Shown: positions 28,301-39,800 of the stretch, piece after piece
How the letters are laid out: each line of letters begins with the position of its first letter
Position numbering within the stretch: position 1 is the stretch's first letter
Assembly: GCA_014155875.1 (NCBI GenBank)
Contig: JACEFZ010011670.1
Coordinates: 62,001 to 126,000 of the forward strand
Direction: 5' to 3'
Length of the DNA stretch: 64,000 nucleotides
DNA from: Cepaea nemoralis
Taxonomy: Eukaryota; Mollusca; Gastropoda; Stylommatophora; Helicidae
The notes under the pieces: generated by a model
The model's input: the letters and a program-made list of their open reading frames with translations, nothing else
What the model was told of the DNA's origin: nothing
Database searches by the model: none
Program-made: the position numbers and the translations under genes

Positions 28301-31300
28301 ACATCTGACAGAATGGCCATGACATGTAACTGCTCCCTCACACCACTAGCCAATTGTTGTTGTTTACTCCCCAAGGTTTAAGTGGCTCACAGACTCCACC
28401 CCCCAACATGGCCCCAGAGAATGCTGGGTCAAGGCTGCGGTGGAGGAAGGACCAAGTTCAGTGGAGACATTCTGTCGAGCTCTACGACAGGTCTGTGAAT
28501 TTTTGTTGTCACACTCGTATTTGTAGGTATACTTGTCTCGTTTAGTTATGTTTCTTCCTCTGTCATTCCCTAGGTACCATAGGTTGTGAATAAAAGAGAA
28601 AAACGAGAAGTAGAGAGAGTCAATCGGGCAAAAATAGTTTGTAATTGTCATGTTGTTTGCTTGTTGTGTGTATCCTCTTGTTCATTACGTTTCATCACAT
28701 TTAACCCTTTTGTCCCTAGAGTGAAGAGAAAAATGGCATTGAATCTTGTTCCAGCATAAATGTGTGAAACACACACTCCCGCTCTCACACATGCACTCCC
28801 ACACATGCACTCCCACACACACATACACTCCCACTGCCACTCTCACACATACACTCTTTGTTTTTGTTTACTATGGCTGTTATTGATGTCAGCTTTGTGA
28901 CATATGTAACACACTGACATACAGTACAATGGTCTGGGTTTGATCTCCAGTTTTGAGTGACATTGTATTCCACTAGTGTAACTAACCTAACCTTCAGATC
29001 ATAGAACCAACAAAGATGTGGATACAGAGCCAGAGAAAGACTCAGACACGACATCAAGGGTGCACTAAACAAACATGAATACGTTTCAAACCAAGACAAC
29101 AGATTTGTTTGGTACATAAGCTTAGGTTCTCCTTAATCCTAGACTCTTGACAAGAGATCTAGCTTTGGTACGTAACTTTAGGTTCCCCTCAATCCTTGAC
29201 TCTGACAAGAGATCTAGCTTTGGTACATAACCTCAGGTTCCCCCTTAATCCTAGACTGCATGGTGGGTAAGTGGATTAGGAAAAGACATACCATCTGCCT
29301 GTTGCCAGACAAAAGACATACCATCTGCCTGTGGCCAGACAAAAGACATACCATCTGCCTGTAGCCAGACAAAAGACATACCATCTGCCTGTGGCCAGAC
29401 AAAAGACACACCACCTGCCTGTGGCCAGACAAAAGACATACCATCTGCCTGTGGCCAGACAAAAGACTTACCATCTGCCTGCAGCCAGACAAAAGACATA
29501 CCATCTGCCTGTAGCCAGACAAAAGACATACCATCTGCCTGTGGCCAGACAAAAGACATTAGACAGCTAGTAACTGCATGGTGTTGATTGCATGGGCGTG
29601 GCTATATTATTGTTGTTATGTAGTTATATTGTGCTTGTATTCCACAGCCCCAGGCCCCAGGAACATGAGATGGAGAGTCAGGATGAGGGCAGCTTGGCAG
29701 CTGAAGTCAGCATGATCTGCCTGGACAGTCTGGAGCTTATCATTCAGGTCAGGACATCTGGCAGTGTCCCTCCTTCACAGATAATCACATGTTTTTATTA
29801 GATTGTTGTTGTAGTCATTATACAATGATTACATTTCACTGTTTTGCCATCTCTGTTGCCCAGTGCATGTGATCTGTACCAGGTTGTCTTCCCTTGCCTT
29901 TGACATTTCCCAGTGTCTGGTAGCCAGATAGAGTAATTATCACTGAAAGATGAGATGTAAAGAGTTAATAACAGTTACACAACAGTTCAACTGAAACCAG
30001 ACTGTAGTGAGACAGAAATACATGAAATGCCCAGAAAGCCAATCAGGCGGCTAAGCCAAGTCATACAAGCTTAGTGACAAGTCATGCATTCTCAGTGACA
30101 AGTCATACAAGCTTAGTGACAAGTCATGCATTCTCAGTGACAAGTCATACAAGCTTAGTGACAAGTCATACAAGCTTAGCGACAAGTCATACATTCTCAG
30201 CGACAAGTCATACAAGCTTAGTGACAAGTTATGCATTCTCAGTGACAAGTCATACAAGCTTAGTGACAAGTCATGCATTCTCAGTGACAAGTCATACAAG
30301 CTTAGCGACAAGTCATACAAGCTTAGTGACAAGTCATACATTCTCAGTGACAAGTCATACAAGCTTAGTGACAAGTCATGCATTCTCAGTGACATGTCAT
30401 ACAAGCTTAGTGACAAGTCATACAAGCTTAGCGACAAGTCATACAAGCTTAGGGACAAGTCATACGAGCTTAGTGACAAGTTATGCATTCTCAGTGACAA
30501 GTCATACAAGCTTAGCAAAAAGTCATACATTCTTAGTGACAAGTGATACAAGCTTAGCGACAAGTCATACAAGCTTAGTGACAAGTCATGCATTCTCAGT
30601 GACAAGTCATACAAGCTTAGCAAAAAGTCATACATTCTTAGTGACAGGTGATACAAGCTTAGGGACAAGTCATACAAGCTTAGTGACAAGTCATGCATTC
30701 TCAGTGACAAGTCATACAAGCTTAGCGAAAAGTCATACAATCTTAGTGACAAGTCATACAAGCTTAGTGACAAGTCATACAGGCTTAGTGCCAAGTCATA
30801 CAAGCTTAGTGACAAGTCATACAGGCTTAGCAACAAGTCATACAAGCTTAGTGGCAAGTCATACAAGCTTAGTGGCAAGTCATACAAGCTTAGGGACAAG
30901 TCATACAAGCTTAGGGACAAGTCATACAAGCTTAGATACAAGTCATAGAGTAGACACAAATAGAATAGAATACCACTAGATCAGTAATACTCTGACATCA
31001 ACTTGCACTTGACACTGTCCACAAACATCATAAGAGGATTTGCAAGTGACATCCTGCGAACATTCAGAGGAGTGCATTTGCAAACTAGAATGAGCGGTGA
31101 AAACTTGCAGTAGTTGATGGCAGTGTTAATCTTCAAGTGGAAGCAGCAGTAAGAAAGAGTGAGTTCTAGTCAGAGTAATAAGCTGATCTATTGAGCTGTA
31201 CAAGCAGCGGCACAGTGAGAGTACAGTGTGATAAAGGTTGCTATGGTTGGACCGTGTTGACGTTATTGAGGGCCAACCACTGACTGCCAGCGACTGAGAG

Positions 31301-33782
31301 GCGCATAAGTACGTCTGTCTATTGTGACTAAAAGTATTTTGATACTTTTATGTGAGCATCTGCCAGATTGGTGTGTGTACGAGCGGTTATTTCAAGTGGT
31401 CACTGTCAGCATCATTCTACAGAAGCTAACACCCTGAGCCCAGCATCTTGACACCCAGTATATCTGTTGAGGTAGCCTTTTGCCAGGTGGAAAACATACT
31501 GACCAATAAGCAGATGTCAAATGCAATGAGAAAAAGAGCGTGGAAGTGCTACATAGAACCTGTACTTTTGTATGGATGTGAAGCGTGGACAATGAGCAGA
31601 CAGGCTGAAAAAACATCTAATGGCTATGGAAATGTGGTTTCTGAGGAAAATGCAAAGAATACCATGGACATACAGAAAAACCAATGAGCAAGTCTACAAG
31701 AAACAAATGAAAACTGTTAACTGATTGGAGAAATTAGACGTAGACAGTCACAATGTTTTGGGCACGTTATGAGAAGAAATAAATTGGAGAACTTGGTGAC
31801 AATTGGCAAGATTGAGGGGAAAAGAACGAAGGGAAGGCAGAGAAGTAAATACCTGAATGGCTTGGCCACGTGATATGGTCGAGACAAGAACACTGAGCTG
31901 ATCCATGACTCTGGTGATTGTGTAAGATGACGAAACGTGACCGCCCATGCGCATCAGCATGGCTCGCGATGATGATAGTGGTTAGCGCACTGACCTGCTA
32001 GACATTAGTCCAGGTTCAACCCCTAGCAGAGGAGGAGCTTTGCTTTGTTTTATGAGTACTGCTGTGGAATGGGCACAGCCTCATATCAATGGGTGCCAGA
32101 CCCGTTTGTTAAACATTCAGAATATTCTGGGAATCGTCTGGGCAGGACAGATGATGAGGAAAAGCACTGGCCAACCCACCTCATATTCCCTGGCCTAGAA
32201 TATGCGAGGTCCTAACACTTGACACTACAACAGCAGTATCTGGTATGGGACTATGTGTATGTTTAGTCTGTCTGCAAGACTTTATAATTTACATTGTCTG
32301 CTCACATTTTAATTGTATAGTACTCCGTAGTAGTATGTTAGTTGCATATCCTTTACAGGATGTAGCAGTCAACTCCAGCATTGATCGTATTCCGGTACGA
32401 ACCTAAGGCCTTGTCCACATCAGAATGGAAGCACTAGACTCGAGTTTCGCTCTCGTTTGAGCTCATCAGTAGTGCATATCCCTGACTGGACCTGGGATCG
32501 AACTCCAGATCACTGGCATGTGAGATGGGTGTGTAACCATTTGACCACATGCTTCACGCTAGACGTGACCACATTATCACACTAGAATATCACGTCACCC
32601 ATCGTAGGCTACACTACTGACGAGCTCAAACGAGAGCAAAACTCGAGTCTAATGCCTCCAATCTGATGTGGTCCAGGTCTTAGGTCTGTTCCGGAATATG
32701 ATCAACATTGTCACTAGTGGGTTGTGCTCAATCTTTAAACCTCTAATCCCAAAACAACCAAATAAATCAACTCCAGCATTGTTTGGCTGTTCGTGATTCC
32801 TGGGCAAGTTTACGTTCAGTAGTTTGCCATTTCTTTTGCCATCAGAAAGCCAGAAAAATGCTGGTGTTGACTACAACGTCCTGTAAGGGATATGCAACAT
32901 AAAAAAAAAAAGTTTGCCATTGCTTTCTGAATGACCAGCACTCATTCCATTGTATGGAAGCCAATGCAAGGCAGTCAGTATGTGGCAATTATGTGGTTGA
33001 GTGTTGATGTTTTTGATGGAAATTGTAGGATCTTGTTGTTATTTTTGTGTACAATTCACCACATTTAGAAGATTAAAGCTGGACATAATTTTACATATGT
33101 CTTCTAATGCTCTGTTTTGTTGCTCACTTCCCATATAGTTGACATTTCTGTTTATTATAGAAGATGAAAGCTTTCAAGATAATTTCAGATGTGTCTTCTA
33201 ATGCTTCATTATGTTGCTTGTTTTCCAGATAGCTCAAAATTCTGAGATCCTGCAGCCATTGCTGGGCAGCTCGTTGAGAGTGCTGCTACACATGCTGTCA
33301 CTCAACCAGAGCTCTCCGGTCCTGCAGCATCTGTTTGCCACACAGAGAGCTTTAGTTACAAAGGTGGGTCTCGTGTTGCTTGGTTGATTGGATGGTTAGT
33401 TGCTTAGTTGGTTGGGTAGTTTCTTGGTTGGTTGGTTAGTTGGTTGGTTGGTTGGATAGTTGCTTGGTTGGTAAGTTGGTTGGTTGGTTTGTTAGTTGCT
33501 TGGTTGGTTGGTTGGATGTTCAGTTGCTTGGTTGGGTCAATGAGGTCTTTCTGGTGACTGCTGAGTCCATCGATGATGAACTGTGGTTTTCGTGGATGAA
33601 TTTTGTGTTGGCATTCTCGCGGCGGCATTATGCACAGTGTACCTGTGCGGGCTGTTGGATTGCCAAGACTCCTGTCTGTTCCACTTTTCACATTGGACAG
33701 TGGGGAACATTTTGCATGATATTCACTGGCACAGAAATGGAGCATAATGGGGACAACCCGTTGCCGTGAAGTTGGAACCTCG

Positions 33783-33870
<88 letters not shown>

Positions 33871-36800
33871 CCTACCTACCTAACTAACTAACTAACTAAC
33901 TTGGTTGGTTGGTTAGTTGCTTGGTTGGTTAGTTGCTCTCATTACATACAGATATCTCTGTAAGTGGTTTCTCTGTGGTGAAGTGGTTCACTAGTGGGTT
34001 CGATTCCAGACTATGTGACGAAGTGGTTCACTAGTGGGTTCGATTCCAGACTATGTGACGAAGTGGTTCACTAGTGGGTTCGATTCCAGACTATGTGATG
34101 AAGTGGTTCACTAGTGGGTTCGATTCCAGACTATATGACGAAGTGGTTCACTAGTGGGTTCGATTCCAGACTATGTGATGAAGTGGTTCACTAGTGGGTT
34201 CGATTCCAGACTATGTGACGAAGTGGTTCACTAGTGGGTTCGATTCCAGACTATGTGACGAAGTGGTTCACTAGCGGGTTCGATTCCAGACTATCCAGAC
34301 TTTTGGTTCATGAGTGCTGTTTTCTCAGAGACTGCTGGGGATATCACCTGAGCTACAGAGTTTGTGTTTTGTGAAATGCTTTTGGCAGGGTTGCAAAAAG
34401 AAACCACGTCATGTGAGATAAAACCTGGTGCAGTGAAGTCTATACTGTTGCCTGTAAACCCATTAATCTGTGTAAGTGCTCAGTCTCCTCTTGGACATTA
34501 CACGCGGAGAATCTCAGCACAGGGTGGATTACACGCAGAGAATCTCAGCACAGGGCTGCTTCAGTGTTACTTTAGTATAACTGGTTTGTTATTTTAGTGT
34601 CATTAGTGTGTTATTGTAATGCAGCTGTTTTTTATTTTAGGGTAACTTATAGGGTAACTTGCTTGTTATTTTTGGGTAACTGGTTTATTATTTTAGTGTA
34701 ACTCGTTTGTTATTTTAGTATAAGTAATTTGTTATTTTAGTGTAAATTGCTTGTTATTTCATTGTAATTTACATATTATTTTAGTATAACTTGTTATTCC
34801 ACAATAATTTGTTTATTATTTCAGTGCAATTTGTTTATGTCTGTGTATTTAGTTCCTAGATCTGTTGTTCGAAGAGGAGACGGAACAGTGTGCGGAATTG
34901 TGCCTACGGTTGCTGCGTCACTGTAGCTCACCCATTGCCGTCACACGTTCTCAGGCTTCCGCTTCCTTGTATCTGCTGATGAGACAGAACTTCGAGCTCG
35001 GCAACGTAAGTTGTGTTCTGTTATCGTCACCTTGATACATTACCCGAACTGTGAAATAGATATGTGATTTTGCTAGTAGTTGGTATGGAGAAACATCTGC
35101 AGGATGGGAAATGGTCACATTAAACGTGATCTTAGAGGATTGATTGTATGGTTAGCTTAGGGATTTATAACATTGCCTGACAGTGTGACTGTGTGTGTAT
35201 ACAGTGATTAACTGAGATTGAGTGCATAATCAGTGTTTATTTGTCCTTGAATCTTTGTACAGTGATTAACAATCATAGAAGAGTAGATTAAAGAGATAAG
35301 AATAGGAGGGTAAAAGAGGGAAGCATAAGATGGATAAAGAAGGGAGACGGATGAGTAAAGAAAGGGAGGCATGTATAAAGGAGGGAGAGATCATTGGATA
35401 ATGGAACATTAAAAGATAGAGGCACTAGATAGATAAAAGGGAGAGACATAAGCTGGATTTAAAAAAGGGTAACAGGTGGATAAAAGTGAAAAAGAGAGAG
35501 ATATGTAAGATGGATGAAAGAAGGAGGCACTAGATAGTTAAAATAGAAGATGGGTAAATAAGAGAGACATAAGATGAATAATAGAGAGTGATAAGAGATT
35601 AATTTTTAAAAAAATGTAAGATTCATAAAAGAGAGACGTAAGATCTGTAATAGAGGGAGAGATTAGATGGATTATATAGAGACATACCAAGGCTATAAGA
35701 TGGAGGCTTTGGACAGATAAAGAGGAAGACAGGAGGGTAAAAGGAAACACAAGATGGGTAAATGAGATTTACATTCACAGATGAAAGATGAGTGCATGGA
35801 TGAATACAGGAGTGAAAGAAAAGATGGACATCGATGTGTGAGACAAATCTGTTATGAGACTCTTAAAGCAGCACAGATGCTTCCAGATCATCTCCTTTGT
35901 CACCTTGGGACTAGGAGGCACCCACAGAGATGGTGCAGGGCAACCCCCAGACTGCACACTGGGCTTTACTTTCTGTTGTGATACTGACAAAAACTACTGC
36001 ATCACAGAGATGGAAACATGGGGATTCAAGGGAAACACAAGATGGATAAAAAAGGGTTTCATGAATACTTTAATGATTAACCCATAGAAAATAAAACAAA
36101 AGCAGAAAAAAGCATATTTATGAGGCATACATCATCATTATCAAGTGCCATCTCTGCAGCGAAAGTCGGCTGTAATGAGTCTCTCCAATACTCTCTGTCC
36201 TGCATCTTCAGTATGTGGTCTGCAGGCATATGTCGGCGCTGTGGCAAAGGGGTTGTGAAAACAATTTGCAATCCAGCATCACATATTCGAAGCACAGCTG
36301 CAAGTTATTTGGAAGCAGACTGCTTTGCATTGGTTTTCATAAAATGGTATAAGTGCTGGTTGATTAGAATTCAGTGGCAAACTGCTGAACGTAAACTTCC
36401 CAAGAGATCACAAGAGATCCATAAAACATGACGTCCTGTAAAGGATACGCACCTAACAGGCATCTGCCAGTCTATCTCTTAGTGTTGTACCCCTTGCCTT
36501 CCTGCTGCATGTTTCCCCTGTGACCACCAATGTATAACTGTTGCTATTCACAGAACTTTGCCCGCGTGAAGATGCAGGTGACGATGTCACTGAGTTCGTT
36601 GGTTGGGCAGAACCAGACTTTCAATGAGGAGTTTCTCCGGAAATCCCTCAAGACAATCCTGACGTATGCTGAGGCAGACCAGGATTTGGAGAACACATCC
36701 TTCCGGGAGCAGGTGGGTGAAGACTCTTGTCTTTCATGTGATCACTGCACTTGTACACCATCTAGCTAATCTCACAGCCTCTTGTCTTTCATGTGATCAC

Positions 36801-39800
36801 TGCATTTGTACACCATCTAGCTAATCTCACAGCCTCTTTCAGTCATATCTGACTATGGGTGGATGCACTTACGGATAGGATACCTTCAGATGCACGGCTT
36901 AGCATTCCTTTCTAAGGGCTTTAGCTCTCCTCTGCTTGTTGAAGTAGTCTCTTTTCACTGTGTTCAAGATGATTCCTTTCTAAGGATTTTATTTCTCTGC
37001 ATGTTGAAGTAGTCTCTTTTCACTGTGTTCAAGATGATTCCTTTCTAAGGATTTTATTTCTGTGCATGTTGAAGTAGTCTCTTTTCACTGTGGTCAAGAT
37101 GATTCCTTTCTAAGGATTTTAGCTCTCCTCTGCTTGTTGAAGTAGTCTCTTTTCACTGTGTTCAAGATGATTCCTTTCTAAGGATTTTATTTCTCTGCAT
37201 GTTGAAGTAGTCTCTTTTCACTGTGTTCAAGATGATTCCTTTCTAAGGATTTTATTTCTCTGTGTGTTGAAGTACTCTCTTTTCACTGTGTTCAAGATGA
37301 TTCCTTTCTAAGGACGTTTGTTCTCTGCATGTTGAAGTTGTCTCTTTTCACTGTGTTCAAGATGATTCCTTTCTAAGGACGTTTGTTCTCTGCATGTTGA
37401 AGTTGTCTCTTTTCACTGAATTCAAGATGATTCCTTTCTAAGGATTTTAGCTCTCCTCTGCTTGTTGAAGTAGTCTCTTTTCACTGTGTTCAAGATGATT
37501 CCTTTCTAAGGATTTTATTTCTCTGCATGTTGAAGTAGTCTCTTTTCACTGTGTTCAAGATGATTCCTTTCTAAGGATTTTATTTCTCTGTGTGTTGAAG
37601 TAGTCTCTTTTCACTGTGTTCAAGATGATTCCTTTCTAAGGATTTTATTTCTCTGCATGTTGAAGTAGTCTCTTTTGACTGTGTTCAAGATGATTCCTTT
37701 CTAAGGACTTTAGCTCTCCTCTGCATGTTGAAGTAGTCTCTTTTCACTGTGTTCAAGATGATTCCTTTCTAAGGATTTTATTTCTGTGCATGTTGAAGTA
37801 GTCTCTTTTCACTGTGGTCAAGATGATTCCTTTCTAAGGATTTTATTTCTCTGCATGTTGAAGTAGTCTCTTTTCACTGTGTTCAAGATGATTCCTTTCT
37901 AAGGACGTTTGTTCTCTGCATGTTGAAGTTGTCTCTTTTCACTGTGTTCAAGATGATTCCTTTCTAAGGACGTTTGTTCTCTGCATGTTGAAGTTGTCTC
38001 TTTTTACTGTGTTCAAGATGATTCCTTTCTAAGGATTTTAGCTCTCCTCTGCTTGTTGAAGTAGTCTCTTTTCACTGTGTTCAAGATGATTCCTTTCTAA
38101 GGATTTTATTTCTCTGCATGTTGAAGTAGTCTCTTTTCACTGTGTTCAAGATGATTCCTTTCTAAGGACTTTAGCTCTCCTCTGCTTGTTGAAGTAGTCT
38201 CTTTTCACTGTGTTCAAGATGATTCCTTTCTAAGGATTTTATTTCTCTGCGTGTTGAAGTAGTCTCTTTTCACTGTGTTCAAGATGATTCCTTTCTAAGG
38301 ATTTTTGTTCTCCTGTGCTTGTTGAAATAGTCTCCTTCACTGTGTTCAAGGTGATTCCTTTCTAAGGACTTTTGCTCTCCTCTGCTTGTTGAAGTAGTCT
38401 CCTTTCACTGTGTTCAAGACGATTCCTTTCAGTGCAGATCCCTGTGTTTTAACCAGAAGCCTTTTCCTGCCAGCTTGCGGGGGTCTGTCCCCGATAGTCA
38501 GTCATCTCTCAGTTGTATGTGTCATTGAACTCTAGCTACTGTTGTACCATGTCAGCTGGATCCTTTGGCTGACCCTCAGGTATAGTGCTAGCACCAGCAA
38601 GCCTGTCTGCTCTGTTATTGCCCATGACACCGGTTTGCCCTGGCATGAAGATGAATGTAGCACTCCGACCTGTGGACCCCTGCAGCGATTCAGTTTAGTG
38701 CCAGCATGTGGAGCCAGTGTCAGCTTTCTGGACCATGATAAGTAAATCACTTAATATGCAGTCAGTGTTGTAACTCCTGAAAACTAGTGATACTGTTGCT
38801 GCTGACACTTCCATTGTCATACTGCTTGAGGTCAGAACATAGGCACCACTCATTTCTTGAATAATTCTGTCATGTGAGCATGCCCAGTAGGCCCATTCAT
38901 ACCTTAATGCCAAACAGCCAACCTGTATGATAAGGCGGATATGGTCGGGGCTCTGCAGAAGAACAGATAAATCATCATGACCTGGAGGAAATGGCGTTGC
39001 AGGGAGTGACCAGAGGATCTCGCCGACACTCAAAACTCTGAGGAATGGTCAAATGGCCACCTAATCAGGGTGCTGTTGGTACCATTAGTATTGGGACTCT
39101 TCACTGGCTGTTGAAGATGAGGACTGAGCAGGTATGGGAATGTCCCAAGTGCTGTGATGTCTGCTCTTGACCCAACCCATCTCAAGAAACTGGTAGGACC
39201 CCAGGTGCACATTGCACACATTAATCATTCCCTCAGAGGATAGACATTTTAAATAGTAGGCCCTGTCGGCCACTGTTCAGGCAAAGTGTCAAATTACAGA
39301 AGCTACCCACAAACAAGAATATTTATAGCATATGATTCTGGTATGCACACAGCTGGACTCCCATCACTGTTAGAGAGTATGTGCACTGAGCTGAGATTCT
39401 CCAGAAGGAAAATGAAACATTTAAGGTGGTGTCTATGAGCATTGAAAGTCATCCTTTATAAACCAAACCAAACCAAGGCATTTTTTAATGAAATATACAA
39501 ACAATTGTCTTCCAATGGATAGATGAAATACTGACTTGTTTGCCCTTGGACACATCCCCAGGTTCGAGACCTCGTGTTCAATCTACACATGATCCTGTCT
39601 GACACAGTCAAGATGAAGGAGTTTGCTGAGGACCCCGAGATGCTGCTGGACCTGATGTACAGGATTGCCAAGGGCTACCAGAACTCCCCAGATCTCAGGC
39701 TGACCTGGCTACAGAACATGGCTCGGGACCACAGCAAGGTTAGAAGAGATTGAATGTTGAAAGGTGATGTTGGCTAATTTATAGACATACATGGTGAATC

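Larger units (their letters stand above)
32384..32766 (-). mobile_element. SINE family C (tRNA-Val-like plus hammerhead), head-to-head copy
   Basis: Bounded by the perfect 15-bp duplication TCAACTCCAGCATTG at 32369-32383 and 32767-32781. The left half (32384-32610) is antisense: 3' stub, hammerhead, tRNA-Val-like head (rc GTGGTCAAATGGTTACACAC) and leader. The right half (about 32611-32766) is a sense hammerhead-to-tail segment ending AACAACCAAATAAA. Such inverted partial copies are known for Penelope-like elements, but relation to those is inference. Confidence 0.83.
32341..32990 (-). mobile_element. SINE family D copy carrying two nested insertions
   Basis: The host element is antisense: GCATATCCTTTACAGGATGT, GCAGTCAACTCCAGCATTG, then TTCCTGGGCAAGTTTACGTT, GTAGTTTGCCATT and GCTTTCTGAATGACCAGCAC. 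It is interrupted by the hammerhead SINE at 32384-32766 (15-bp duplication) and by a 79-bp sense 3' fragment of its own family at 32832-32910. The latter ends in an A run and has an 11-bp duplication AGTTTGCCATT (32821-32831 and 32911-32921). Confidence 0.8.

Noticed and set aside
23059..28375. An additional DOCK exon between exons 8 and 9
   Set aside because: The protein runs continuously across the junction (SLS-G-LSGSQ) with matching phase, so no missing exon is needed.
30051..30979. Two opposing ORFs of about 300 codons
   Set aside because: Seven-codon repeat read on both strands. No independent evidence of coding.
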